DNA of 64,000 bases, taken from Protula sp. h YS-2021 (taxonomy: Eukaryota > Annelida > Polychaeta > Sabellida > Serpulidae). Position 1 is the stretch's first letter. Every line of letters begins with the position of its first letter. Of the stretch, positions 11,100 through 23,900 are shown one piece after another. Under the pieces are notes generated by a model, which worked only from the letters and a program-made list of their open reading frames with translations, made no database searches and was not told the DNA's origin. The stretch covers positions 41,848,245 to 41,912,244 of the forward strand of contig OX457033.1 in assembly GCA_949752745.1 (NCBI GenBank), given 5' to 3'. The translations under genes were made by a program, and so were the position numbers.

Positions 11100-11447
11100 G
11101 CGATTTCTCCAAAATATTATTCCCGACTGAGTGGAAAATTCATCTTTTCGCCTGAAAAAGGGTATCGATTCTTCGGAATGATCTTGCCAGTCTCCTGTAA
11201 ATGCGTAATGGTCGACTCGAGACAAAATGCGATCCCGCGATGTGGCTGGCGTTAACCGGTATTGAGTCCAGCTGGTGTAACTCGTAAATCTCTGCTTCGT
11301 CGATTCTCTCGGTATTATTGCGCGGTAAAACACGACTGGATGTTTCGTTTCATCGGGCATTTGATGCTCCATGACAACCGAAATACTGTAAGGCGAGGCA
11401 TCGGTTTCAAGGTAAATCGGTAATCTTGGATCGTAGTGTGCTAGCAC
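11100..11447 (-). pseudogene. pol: Gypsy RNase H, broken
   Basis: VLAHYDPRLPIYLETDASPY-type sequence near 11440-11390 is the start of the Gypsy RNase H domain (TDAS carries the first catalytic Asp), followed by HPVVFYRAI and a ..STKQRFTS.. block corresponding to the usual S.tE+.Y segment. A frameshift follows and only fragments of the remainder are legible. The segment then leads into the integrase N-terminus (VIIPPKLRP). Confidence 0.7.
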
Positions 11448-11499
11448 GCTTTGCTTCTTTTAAAGCTCTGTTGTGCTCTTCTTTTCAAGACTACTTCAC

Positions 11500-12360
11500 C
11501 CCGTTTTTGTCAGATCATACAGAGGTTTTAGCACTTTGGATATATGGCGGACAAATTTGTGATAATAATTTATGATTCCCAGGAAACTTCGTAATTCTTA
11601 CACGTTTTGTGGTCTTGGCGCGTCGACGGTGGCCTTGGTCTTGTCTGTATCTTGTTGCAATCCGCCAAGTGTGATGCGATGCCCACAGAATTTGATTGAT
11701 AGCTGCATGAAAGCACATTTCGTCATGTTTACTTTCAGACCGTGTTTGTCTAGACGATGTATGACTTCTTGTAAGTTACGTAAATGTTCATCGTCATTGG
11801 GCCCTGTTATGATGCAGTCGTCAACAATACATTTCGTGCCATCTGCTCCTTGTCATATTTGATCCATTGCCCGTTGAAATTTGGATCCAGAATCAGTTAC
11901 ACCTTATGGCAACCGGTTGTATTGAAACAAACCGTTGTGTGTGTATATGGTGAGATACTTACGCTGGGCGTTATCGACGCTCATGGACAGATAGGTTTGA
12001 GTTAGGTCAAGCTTACTGAATTTCTGTCCCCACGCCAGCGATGCAAATATATCTTCTACTTTAGGTAGAAGATACTGGTGGGGCTGTAGAGCGGGATTCA
12101 GCGTACACTTGTAGTCGCCACAAACTCGTACTTTGTGGTTTGGTTTTGCTACAACGCATATCGGGGATGCCTACTCGCTAAACTGAACAGGTGAAATGAT
12201 TCTCTGGTCTTGCATACGTTGTTATTCCTCCTCAACTTTTGCTTCAGCGAGTAGGGGACGTTCCTGGCCTTCATAAATTTGGGTTGGGTTTTCGACTTCA
12301 GGCAAAACTTGGTAGCAACACCTTGGAGATTTCCAATTCCCCGCTCAAACACACGTGGAA
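11500..12360 (-). pseudogene. pol: Gypsy reverse transcriptase, broken
   Basis: Minus-strand translation near 12150-11985 reads VRVCGDYKCTLNPAL, then HQYLLPKVEDIF and FSKLDLTQTYL, which are RT fingers/palm motifs. An in-frame TAA replaces a codon in NRLP-stop-GVTDSG near 11905. The catalytic box near 11820 is CIVDDCIITG, with both Asp residues retained. LRSFLGIINYYHKFV near 11565 is the conserved thumb/connection segment. At least one frameshift separates it from the protease. Confidence 0.8.
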
Positions 12361-12517
12361 TTATTTATGTTGTGTATTCGTGGATCAGGGGTGGAGTCGG
12401 ACTTGATGTTCACTGGTGTTATTTAGGTGTTTCTGTTCGATGTCGTCATTGCTGATGGCTGTTCCATCGGAAATAGCTTTTATCTTGGCCCAGTTTAACT
12501 TGAGGTTTCTGTGCCAG

Positions 12518-13034
12518 TCACGGCCCATGAGTGCATTTGGTCCATTTTCTGTGACGAACAGCTTCAGGCGTTTTCGCTGTCCGTGTATTTTTTACAGATC
12601 CGCGCATGATCCCAAATGGCCTCATAAGTTCTCCCGTGTATGTGCGTAGGACTGTGTTTGTTGAATGAAGTTTAATGTCCTTAAAATGTTCGTCAAACAC
12701 ATGTTTCGGGATAATGGAAACACTGGCTCCCGCATCTATTTCCATTTTCAGTGCAATCCCATTTATCACCGTTGTAGCCAAGAATTTGTCTTTCTGGGAG
12801 ACTGATGAGCAACTGTTGATGGTGATTGTGCAAATATCGTCACAATCATTATAGCTGCCTTCGACTTGGAGCACTTGTCCACCTTGTTTCTTGGAACTTC
12901 GCGGTTTGCGTGACTGTAAATGCACTTTCGGCTGCGTTCCTTGGGCTTCTGATTTCGCAATGCATGCGCGTTCGATGTGGTCCACTTTGGAACAGTAGCA
13001 ACAAACGGATTCCTTGAAATGGCAATTATCTGGT
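12518..13034 (-). pseudogene. Gypsy nucleocapsid knuckle and protease
   Basis: A CCHC knuckle, CCYCSKVDHIERAC, lies near 12995-12955 in the phase that follows a +1 shift from the gag frame at an A-run (~13050). The protease signature reads MEIDAGASVSII near 12740: the usual DTG is DAG, so the active-site Thr is missing. A further frameshift near 12560 ends the phase. In the family this protease cleaves the polyprotein. Confidence 0.75.
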
Positions 13035-13715
13035 TCATGTGTACCGGCTTTTTTGTTCTTTGGTGATCACGTGGTCACTCTCTTGACGCGGCTGTTCGCG
13101 CGTAATGTTTCGCCGAGCGCGCATCGCGTTGACTTGAGCACTAGTTTTCATGTTCGTCAACTGGGACGTTTCTTTGTTGGCCTTTTCGATGCCTACGGCT
13201 ATTTCTACGGCTCTTTTGAACGATAAATCACCTTCTTTGGATAACAACTTTTTCTGTATGTGTCCGTTTCGGAGTCCGCAAATAAACATGTCTCTCAAAT
13301 GTTTGTAGAGCACTTGTCTTTCGTGCCCGCAATTGAGGGACAACGATTTCAACGCAGCAACAAATTCATTCACCGATTTAGACTCCTCTTGTATCCGTTG
13401 GTGAAACCGGAATCGTTCCGCTATTTTCAGCAGGTTTATCGAAAAGTGTTGCTGCAATATGGTGCAAGTGTCAGAAAAGCCTTTTGTTTTTGGTTCATCG
13501 GGTGCGATCAAATTTTTCAGTAATTTGTACGTTCTTGGTCTGATAAGGCTTATGAGAGCTGGAACTTTCTTTTCGTTCGTAATGTTATTCACAAGCAAAA
13601 ATTGATTTAATCTTTGTTCATACGACTCCGACTGTTCAATTGAGACATCGAATGCTTCAATATGTCCTATTATTGCCATATTTACCTTCATTGCCACAAA
13701 ATATCCGCTCATCAC
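13035..13715 (-). pseudogene. gag: Gypsy gag
   Basis: An open 226-codon minus-strand frame begins near the 5' LTR. It has a typical retrotransposon gag: a helical N-terminus (IEAFDVSIEQSESYEQRLNQ), the QHFSINLLKIAERFRFHQR segment corresponding to the retrotrans_gag domain, and SVNEFVAALKSLSLNCGHE. It ends in a basic tail just before the zinc knuckle, which is in another phase. This is the best preserved part of the element. Confidence 0.8.
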
Positions 13716-13811
13716 TTTTACTACGATAGCAATTTATTGTCAAAAAAGAGTATCTCAAATTTCTCGCAATTTCACTAAAAATATTTCAAATATCCTCCTC
13801 GTCAATTTCGC

Positions 13812-13927
13812 TGTGTTCACGTATTAAATAAAACTAGCATTTTACTCAAGTGAATAAACAGCTTGTGGTGAGAACGGAAGCGGGATGATATGACTAAGTT
13901 AAGTACTAACAAAACCTTAACACATCA
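13812..13927 (-). repeat. Gypsy 5' LTR
   Basis: About 116 bp, matching 9514-9636 apart from an internal ~13-bp difference and scattered substitutions. The outer end abuts the gaagatc duplication at 13928. The inner end is followed (minus strand) by gcgaaattgacg, where a primer-binding site would lie. I could not assign the tRNA. Confidence 0.85.
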
Positions 13928-13934
13928 GAAGATC

Positions 13935-16900
13935 GCACTGTCCAGAGCACACATTGCTAACAAGAAAGTGCAACTGCTTGCAAGCAAACACATGCCAAAG
14001 TAAAAACGTTAAAATAGTTAAGTAACTTATCCATATTACACATTGGATTAAAAGGAAGACCACATTACAGGCGCACTCAACGCTGAGCAATTATTAAGCA
14101 TTTAAACATCTTCAAAATAAAGGCGACTGTTCCATAGTACTCATCTTTTCAACTTGAAAAGATGCACGAGGCAAATACACAGCCTCAGGCAACCACCTAT
14201 TCAGGTAACCAATGCAATTTTTGACATTTGTTACACCCCACCGATTATCCTGGTTTCCCTACCTAAAACATACCAAAGTGCTGATGTCTAAGTCTTGACG
14301 ACTACAGACACAACTGCTAAGCTATGAAAAAAATACATCCTATACTAATTTTGATTATGAACCACAGTACTACACCGACAAGTTGCATTTCTAAGCAAAG
14401 ACAAACAAACTTTACAGATGACGGCGCAAGCAGTTATAAATTCATACTATGCAAAGCATGCTCCATCAAGTGACCACTCATCCGGTTGGCATATAGACCG
14501 CACTTTGTAGTGACAACTCACCGTGGACATAAAGAACGCACTGTCCAGAGCACACATTGATGACAAGAAATTGCAACTGCTTGCAAGCAAACACATGCCA
14601 AAGTAAAAAAGTTAAAATAGTTAATTAATTTGTCCATATTACACATTGGATTAAAAGGAAGACAACATTACAGGCACATTCAATGCTGAGCAATTATAAA
14701 GCATTTAGACATCTTCAAAATAAAGGTGACTGTTGCATAGTACTCATCTTTTCAACTTGAAAAGATACATGAGGCAAATACACAGACTCAGGCCACCACC
14801 TGTTCAGGTACGCAATGCAATTTTTGACATTTGTTCCACCGCACTGATTATCCTGGTTTCCCTAATCAAAACACGCCAAAGTGTTGAGGCCTAAGTCTTG
14901 ACGATTGCAGACATAACTGTTACGCTAAGAAAAAATACACCCTATACTAATTGTGATTATAAACCACAGTACTACACAGACAAGTTGCATTTCTAAAAAA
15001 ACAATCAAACTTTACAGATGACGACGCAAGCAGTTATAAATTCATACTATGCAAAGCATGCTCAAAAAAGTGACGACTCATCCGGTTGGCATAAAGATGC
15101 CACTATGTAGTGACCACTCACCGTGGACATAAAGAACGCACTGTCCAGAGCACACATTGATGACAAGAAATTGCAACTGCTTGCAAGCAAACACATGCCA
15201 AAGTAAAAAAGTTAAAATAGTTAATTAATTTGTCCATATTACACATTGGATTAAAAGGAAGACAACATTACAGGCACATTCAATGCTGAGCAATTATAAA
15301 GCATTTAGACATCTTCAAAATAAAGGTGACTGTTGCATAGTACTCATCTTTTCAACTTGAAAAGATACATGAGGCAAATACACAGACTCAGGCCACCACC
15401 TGTTCAGGTACGCAATGCAATTTTTGACATTTGTTCCACCGCACTGATTATCCTGGTTTCCCTAATCAAAACACGCCAAAGTGTTGAGGCCTAAGTCTTG
15501 ACGATTGCAGACATAACTGTTACGCTAAGAAAAAATACACCCTATACTAATTGTGATTATAAACCACAGTACTACACAGACAAGTTGCATTTCTAAAAAA
15601 ACAATCAAACTTTACAGATGACGACGCAAGCAGTTATAAATTCATACTATGCAAAGCATGCTCAAAAAAGTGACGACTCATCCGGTTGGCATAAAGATGC
15701 CACTATGTAGTGACCACTCACCGTGGACATAAAGAACACACTGTCCAGAGCACACATTGCTAACAAGAAATTGCAACTGCTTGCAAGCAAACACATGCCA
15801 AAGTAAAAAAGTTAAAATAGTTAAGTAACTTGTCCATATTACACATTGGATTAAAAGGAAGACCACATTACAGGCACATTCAACGCTGAGCAATTATTAA
15901 GCATTTAGACATCTTCAAAATAAAGGCGACTATTGCATAGTACTCATCTTTTCAACTTGAAAAGACACATGAGACAAATACACAGCCTCAGGCCACCACC
16001 TGTTCGGGTAACCAATGTAATTTTTGACATTTGTCCTACCCCACTGATTATCCTGGTTTCCCTACCCAAAACACGCCAAAGTGTTGAGGCCTAACCCTTG
16101 ACGACTACAGACATAACTGTTACGCTAAGAAAAAATACACACTATACTAATTGTGATTATAAATCACAGTACTACACAGACAAGTTGCATTTCTAAGCAA
16201 AGACAAGCAAACTTTACAGATGACGGTGCAAGCAGTTATAAATTCCCACTATGCAAAGCATGCTCTATCAAGTGACCACTCATTCGGTTTCACATAAAAA
16301 TCGCACTACGTAGTGACCACTCACCGTGGACATAAAGAACGCACTGTCCAGAGCACACATTGATGACAAGAAATTGTAACTGCTTGCAAGCAAACACATG
16401 CCAAAGTAAAAACGTTAAAATAGTTAATTAACTTATCCATATTACACATTGGATTAAAAGGAAGACCACATTACAGGCGCACTCAACGCTGAGCAATTAT
16501 TAAGCATTTAAACATCTTCAAAATAAAGGCGACTGTTCCATAGTACTCATCTTTTCAACTTGAAAAGATGCACGAGGCAAATACACAGCCTCAGGCAACC
16601 ACCTATTCAGGTAACCAATGCAATTTTTGACATTTGTTACACCCCACCGATTATCCTGGTTTCCCTACCTAAAACATACCAAAGTGCTGATGTCTAAGTC
16701 TTGACGACTACAGACACAACTGCTAAGCTATGAAAAAAATACATCCTATACTAATTTTGATTATGAACCACAGTACTACACCGACAAGTTGCATTTCTAA
16801 GCAAAGACAAACAAACTTTACAGATGACGGCGCAAGCAGTTATAAATTCATACTATGCAAAGCATGCTCCATCAAGTGACCACTCATCCGGTTGGCATAT

Positions 16901-19560
16901 AGACCGCACTTTGTAGTGACAACTCACCGTGGACATAAAGAACGCACTGTCCAGAGCACACATTGATGACAAGAAATTGCAACTGCTTGCAAGCAAACAC
17001 ATGCCAAAGTAAAAAAGTTAAAATAGTTAATTAATTTGTCCATATTACACATTGGATTAAAAGGAAGACAACATTACAGGCACATTCAATGCTGAGCAAT
17101 TATAAAGCATTTAGACATCTTCAAAATAAAGGTGACTGTTGCATAGTACTCATCTTTTCAACTTGAAAAGATACATGAGGCAAATACACAGACTCAGGCC
17201 ACCACCTGTTCAGGTACGCAATGCAATTTTTGACATTTGTTCCACCGCACTGATTATCCTGGTTTCCCTAATCAAAACACGCCAAAGTGTTGAGGCCTAA
17301 GTCTTGACGATTGCAGACATAACTGTTACGCTAAGAAAAAATACACCCTATACTAATTGTGATTATAAACCACAGTACTACACAGACAAGTTGCATTTCT
17401 AAAAAAACAATCAAACTTTACAGATGACGACGCAAGCAGTTATAAATTCATACTATGCAAAGCATGCTCCATCAAGTGACCACTCATCCGGTTGGCATAT
17501 AGACCGCACTTTGTAGTGACAACTCACCGTGGACATAAAGAACACACTGTCCAGAGCACACATTGATGACAAGAAATTGCAACTGCTTGCAAGCAAACAC
17601 ATGCCAAAGTAAAAAAGTTAAAATAGTTAATTAATTTGTCCATATTACACATTGGATTAAAAGGAAGACCACATTACAGGCACATTCAATGCTGAGCAAT
17701 TATAAAGCATTTAGACATCTTCAAAATAAAGGTGACTGTTGCATAGTACTCATCTTTTCAACTTGAAAAGATACATGAGGCAAATACACAGACTCAGGCC
17801 ACCACCTGTTCAGGTACGCAATGCAATTTTTGACATTTGTTCCACCGCACTGATTATCCTGGTTTCCCTAATCAAAACACGCCAAAGTGTTGAGGCCTAA
17901 GTCTTGACGATTGCAGACATAACTGTTACGCTAAGAAAAAATACACCCTATACTAATTGTGATTATAAACCACAGTACTACACAGACAAGTTGCATTTCT
18001 AAAAAAACAATCAAACTTTACAGATGACGACGCAAGCAGTTATAAATTCATACTATGCAAAGCATGCTCAAAAAAGTGACGACTCATCCGGTTGGCATAA
18101 AGATGGCACTATGTAGTGACCACTCACCGTGGACATAAAGAACACACTGTCCAGAGCACACATTGCTAACAAGAAATTGCAACTGCTTGCAAGCAAACAC
18201 ATGCCAAAGTAAAAAAGTTAAAATAGTTAAGTAACTTGTCCATATTACACATTGGATTAAAAGGAAGACCACATTACAGGCACATTCAACGCTGAGCAAT
18301 TATTAAGCATTTAGACATCTTCAAAATAAAGGCGACTATTGCATAGTACTCATCTTTTCAACTTGAAAAGACACATGAGACAAATACACAGCCTCAGGCC
18401 ACCACCTGTTCGGGTAACCAATGTAATTTTTGACATTTGTCCTACCCCACTGATTATCCTGGTTTCCCTACCCAAAACACGCCAAAGTGTTGAGGCCTAA
18501 CCCTTGACGACTACAGACATAACTGTTACGCTAAGAAAAAATACACACTATACTAATTGTGATTATAAATCACAGTACTACACAGACAAGTTGCATTTCT
18601 AAGCAAAGACAAGCAAACTTTACAGATGACGGTGCAAGCAGTTATAAATTCCCACTATGCAAAGCATGCTCTATCAAGTGACCACTCATTCGGTTTCACA
18701 TAAAAATCGCACTACGTAGTGACCACTCACCGTGGACATAAAGAACGCACTGTCCAGAGCACACATTAATGACAAGAAATTGTAACTGCTTGCAAGCAAA
18801 CACATGCCAAAGTAAAAAAGTTAAAATAGTTAATTAACTTGTCCATATTACACATTGGATTAAAAGAAGACCATATTACAGGCACATTCAACGCTGAGCA
18901 ATTATAAAGCATTTAGACATCTTCAAAATAAAGGTGACTGTTGTATAGTACTCATCTTTTCAACTTGAAAAGACACACGAGGCAAATACACAGCATCAGG
19001 CCACCACCTGTTCAGGTAACCAATGCAATTTTTGACATTTGTTCCACCGCACTGATTATCCTGGTTCTCCTTCCCAAAACACGCCAAAGTGTTGAGGCCT
19101 ATGTCTTGACGGCTACAGACATAACTGTTACGCTAAGAAAAAACACACCCTATACTAATTTTGATTATAAACCATAGTGCTACACAGACAAGTTGCATTT
19201 CTAAAAAAAAGACAATAAAACTTTACAGATGACGGTGCAAGCAGTTATAAATTCCCACAATGCAAAGTATACGTCATCTACTGACCACTTATCCGGTTGT
19301 CATAACGATCGCACTGTGTAGTGACCACTCACCGAGAACAAAAAGATCGCACCGTCAAGAGCACACATTACATGCTCCATCAAGTGACCACTCATCCGGT
19401 TGGCATATAGACCGCACTATGTAGTGACAACTCACCGTGGACATAAAGAACGCACTGTCCAGAGCACACATTGCTAACAAGAAATTGCAACTGCTTGCAA
19501 GCAAACACATGCCAAAGTAAAAAAGTTAAAAAAGTTAAGTAACTTGTCCATATTACAAGC
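13935..19560 (+). repeat. ~600-bp satellite array with 4-unit higher-order repeat
   Basis: A phrase such as tccagagcacacattg recurs at about 13945, 14541, 15141, 15741, 16347, 16949, 17549, 18149, 18750 and 19453, giving a unit of ~600 bp. Units 1-4 (13935-16335) pair with units 5-8 (16336-18740) as A-B-C-D / A'-B'-C'-D', a higher-order period of ~2,406 bp. For example, the variant aaacataccaaagtgctgatg is found only in A and A', and the D-specific aacccttgacgac only in D and D'. The ninth unit is divergent and longer. Open frames in it are by-products of the repeat. Confidence 0.92.
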
Positions 19561-19582
19561 TGTTAAAATTAAAACATCCTAA

Positions 19583-19775
19583 CAATAAGCCAATTCGCGC
19601 TTTGACTTTTGACGAAAAGTTTTTGCGTTTCGGCTGAATTCAGTTGGGATAAGGATATAAAGAAAGGATAAAATCAGCAAAAATCAACGTTTTTCCATCA
19701 TTTCTTTATATCCTTATCCCAACTGAATTTAGCCGAATCTTTTCGGCAGAAGTCAAAGTGCGAATTGGCTTATTG
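19583..19775. mobile_element. foldback/MITE-like inverted repeat
   Basis: Two ~80-bp arms are near-perfect reverse complements: the left begins caataagccaattcgcgctt and the right ends gcgaattggcttattg, with gttgggataaggatataaag mirrored by ctttatatccttatcccaac. The loop is ~30 bp. No coding sequence. It lies ~20 bp past the end of the satellite. Such structures are typical of foldback or miniature inverted-repeat transposons. A target duplication is not clear. Confidence 0.8.
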
Positions 19776-19785
19776 GTTTATTACA

Positions 19786-20930
19786 GTTCTTCCACTTGTA
19801 TAATAAGCAAAATAACAAGCAACTCAACAAAAGAATGGTTTACGTCAAAATTTCATGCTTGTTAAGGATAAATCAACAGCCAATAAAGGTCCTGTTGACG
19901 GTTCAGCGCAAGATTCCAAGCAACTTTCGTACTGACACCTACGTGACTGCTAATTCCTTACATCAGCTTTTTAAAACGTTTAAAACAGCCGAAAAAGACT
20001 GCATTTTTCAGATCTGCCTTGTAAAAAATATGAAGACTGAACTAAATACGTGTATGCTTTGGCAAAACAATAATTTTGTTGCTTTATGTGGCCCTCAATT
20101 CTTTAGAAAAGAATTTTATTTTTGATTTCTACTCAGACAGACAGTATTGCATGATCTTTTTAAAACAGCTCAAAAAGGCTGTTTTTTAATTTATGTTGTT
20201 GGACTTATGCCGTGGTAAAAGATATATGCTTTATTGTATTATGCCTCAATTCTTCTCAAAAAGAAAGTGAGCGATAAAACAACATTTTTCAACCTCTATG
20301 TCAAACATTTTCAAATATGCAAATAATAACATATCCATCAAAGTTTATATTTCCGACAACACGTTTTCTTATTCTTCAAAATTGCAATTACATTGTTTAT
20401 TTAGCTTATCAACCCTTTACATGCATGAAAATTTTAAGTTTTTCGAACAAACAACACACGAGTTTCTTCCTAACACTCATCACACGCGCGCAATATAGTC
20501 CACAGTTTTCATACTTCAAGATGACCATTTGCAATGAAATAAATATTAAATAAAGTGTCTATTTCATATTTTGTTTATTTTAAAAATAGTTGGTAACATA
20601 TTTATTTATATAATATGACTAATTGCCGTCTTGTAATTTGACCTATTTTTAGGCACCTATGGCGTGACTATTTCTAACCGCCAAAATTTAACACAAGTCG
20701 GCATATCAAAGGATCGGTGGAATGTAGAACATTTCGCGCAATAATACATACACTTCATCGGGGCCCTCTCATTGGCTATTAAAACACGTGCCTTTGTAGT
20801 ATTTTTTCAACACCAGGTGCCGCTCGTGCATTACAAGGTATTTAAAAAGTACATACAGCAACCAGAAGCAATGACAGACAGATGTTTTGGTTAAAATTCG
20901 GAAAACCCTTTATATTACTCAGTGACCATT
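19786..20930. other. non-coding AT-rich stretch
   Basis: No gene recognised. A 109-codon open frame on + at 19796-20125 resembles nothing known and has AT-driven composition. Short repeats such as ttttaaaacagc occur near 20160. TATA-like and poly-A signals are plentiful by composition alone. Confidence 0.4.
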
Positions 20931-23900
20931 TTGGCGGTTTTAATCTGGATTTTTTGCCACAATACTTGCCACAACATAATTTTGTGCCACAACGTATAAA
21001 AATGCGGAAGACTTTTGCCACAACGTACCTCCTGTAAGAACGGACGTACGGACGGACAGGCCAACGAGAGGCATCTTATGTGGTGGCTGCATTATGTGGT
21101 AGCATTTGATATGCCTGAAATGCCTTTAAGTGGTAGTTCACGGACAAGATTATTTGGGAATAAAAAATACTTACGTGGTGGTTTATATTTGCCCGTGCCC
21201 TTATGTGGTTCCCAGCAGGCGTCATTTCAGTGTCAATAATATTTTATGCTTTGTGTGTGTCATTTGTAAATCAACGGAATTCTCTATGTGGTACTTTACT
21301 GCATAAAGATATTTCACAACTTATCTTTCACAACTGTTTTGTACAATTCCCGCTTGCAAACTTTGTTTGCAACTGGGTATAAGTTTTTAACTTTTCTGGA
21401 AATTTCTGCCCTTTTTTCGTTTTTTTTCTTCCGTTTGGATGGTTCCAGAAAACTCCTCCTACAGAGGGAGATGAAATTCGGTACACGTGTAGAGCACAAC
21501 AAGGTCTCCGTGAACCAGCAATTTTTTTGGACCTCAGCGGTCAATGTCAAATTTAGGTCACTGACGATTTTTCTCGAAAATGATCAGAGATTGAGCGATT
21601 TTGAGCTTATTTTCGAACCCTTGGGCTCAAAATACCGTTACATAAGAAATCCTCGGTGACTTTGAAGTTCTCGGTCACGGTCAAGGTCAAAAACCGGAAG
21701 TTGAATATTTTCTCGAAACCGATCATAGATACAGCAATTTTAGGTCATTTTCGGCCCTTTCAGCCTGAACAACGCTACCTAAGAGGCACCTCCGTGACCT
21801 CGACCTTTTCGGTCACGGTCCAGGTCAAAAACCATAGCTTGAATATTATTTCGAAAACGGTTAGAGATAGAGCGATGTCGAGCTGATTGTCGACCATCTG
21901 GGCCCAAACAACGTTACATAAGAGGTAAATCGGTGACCTTGACCTTCTCGGTCACGAACAAGGTCAAAAAGCGGAAGTTGACTATTATCTCGAAAACGAT
22001 TAGAGATACAGCAATTTTGATGTCCTTTTCGACCCATTCAGCCTAAACAACGCTTCATAAGAGGTACCTCGGTGACCATGACCTTCTCGGTCACGAACAA
22101 GGTCAAAAAGCGGAAGTTGACAATTATCTCGAAAACGATTAGATATACACCGATTTCGAGCTGATTGTCGACCCCTTGGGGCTAAAGAACGTTATATAAG
22201 ATATACCAAGGTGACCTTGACCTCGGTCACGGTCAAGGTCAAAAACCGGAAGTCAACAATCATCTCGAAAACGGTTAGAGATAGAGCGATTTTAAGCTCA
22301 TTTTCGACGGTTTGGGCCTTAACAACGTTACATATGAGGTACCTCGGTAACCCTTACCTTCTCGGTCACAAACAAGGTCAAAAAGCGGAAGTTTTCTATT
22401 ATCTCGAAAACGATTAGAGATATACCCATTTCGAGCTCATTGTCGACCCCTTGAGGCTAAACAACGTTATATAAGAGGCACCTAGGTGATCTTGACCTCG
22501 GTCACGGTCAAGGACAAAAACCGGAAGTAGCTACTTTGAGTTCATTTTCGACCGTTTGGGCCCAAATAACGTTACATAAGCAATCTCTTGGTGACCTTGA
22601 TGTTCTCAGTCACGGTCAAGGTCAAAAGCAGAAATTGACTATTATCTCGAAAATGATTAGAGATACAGCAATTTTGAGATCATTTTCGACCCTTTCAGCC
22701 TGAACAACGCTACATAAGAGGTACCTCGATGACCATGACCTCCTCGGTCACGAACAAGATCAAAAAGCGGAAGTTGACTATTATATCGAAAACGATTAGA
22801 CATGTACCGATTTCGAGCTGATTGTCGACCATCTAGGCCTAAACAACGTTACATAAGAGCTACCTCGGTGATATTGACCTCGGTCACGGTCAAGGACAAA
22901 AACCGAAAATAGCTATTTTGAGCTCATTTTTGATTATTTATGCGCAAATAACATTACTTTAGAAATACCTCGGTGACTTTGATGCTCTCGGTTACGATCA
23001 AGGTCAAAAAGCGGAAGTTGTCTATTATCTCCAAAAAGATTAGAGATATACCCATTTCGAGCTCATTGTCGACCCCTTTGGGCTAAACAACGTTATATAA
23101 GAGGTACCTAGGTGACCTTGACCTCGGTCTAAAGAACGCTATATAAGAGATACCTAGGTGACCTTGACCTCGGTCAGGGTCAAGGTCAAAAACCATAAGT
23201 CAACAATTATCTCGGAAACGGTTAGAGATAGAGCTATTATTTTCAGCTTTTGTGTGCAAATAACGTTACTTTAGAAATGCCTCGGTGACCTTGATGTTCT
23301 CGGTCACGGTCAAAAACTGGAAGTTGACACTTATCTCGAAATCGATTAGAGACAGAGCGATTCTGAGCGAGGTCATTTTCGATCCTTTGTGCACAAATAA
23401 CGTTTCTTAAGAAATGCCTCGGTGACCTTGATACTCTCAAAATCAAAAACCGGAAATTGACTACTATCTCGACAACGATTAGAGATAGAGCGATTTTTTG
23501 TTCATTTTCGACCTCTTTTCCACCCAAATAACGTTACATAAGAAATTCCTCGGTGACCATGACATTCTCGGTCACGGTCAAGGCCAAAAATTGGGCTCAT
23601 TTTCTACCGTTTGGACCCAAAAAACCTTACGTAAGAAATCCCTTGGTGACCTTGCTGTGGTCGGTCACGGTCAAGTTCAAAAACCGGAAGTTGACTACTA
23701 TCTCGACAACGATTAGAGATAGAGCGATTTTTAGTTCATTTTCGACATTTTCCGCAAAAATAACGTTACGTAAGAAATTCTTCGATGACCATGACATTCT
23801 CGGTCACGTTCAAAGTCAAAAACCAGAAGTTTACTATTATCCTGAAAAAGGTTAGCTCATTTTCGACCCTTTGTGCGCAAATAACGTTACTTTAGAAATG

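Larger units (their letters stand above)
9507..13934 (-). mobile_element. Ty3/Gypsy LTR retrotransposon inserted in satellite
   Basis: On the minus strand the order is LTR, gag, CCHC knuckle, protease, RT, RNase H, integrase, LTR, which is the Ty3/Gypsy order. The two LTRs (9514-9636 and 13812-13927) are flanked by an identical 7-bp gaagatc (9507-9513 and 13928-13934), interpreted as the target-site duplication. Both outer flanks are the same 600-bp satellite family, so the element jumped into the array. Numerous frameshifts and stops show it is dead. A purine-rich tract lies directly inside the 3' LTR. Confidence 0.9.

Noticed and set aside
13050..13060. Programmed frameshift between Gypsy gag and nucleocapsid at an A-run
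   Set aside because: The required shift is +1 at caaaaaagcc without a recognisable signal, and the element has many other indels, so a random indel is simpler.
15678..18299. Two near-identical 71-codon minus-strand frames 2.4 kb apart
   Set aside because: They are the same position in D and D' monomers of the satellite; useful as evidence of higher-order structure, not genes.
19796..20125. 109-codon plus-strand frame next to the foldback element
   Set aside because: AT-driven composition, no recognisable domain, no splice or promoter support.
21288..21659. 123-codon plus-strand frame before the satellite
   Set aside because: Runs from AT-rich flank into the satellite; no domain and the end is satellite sequence.
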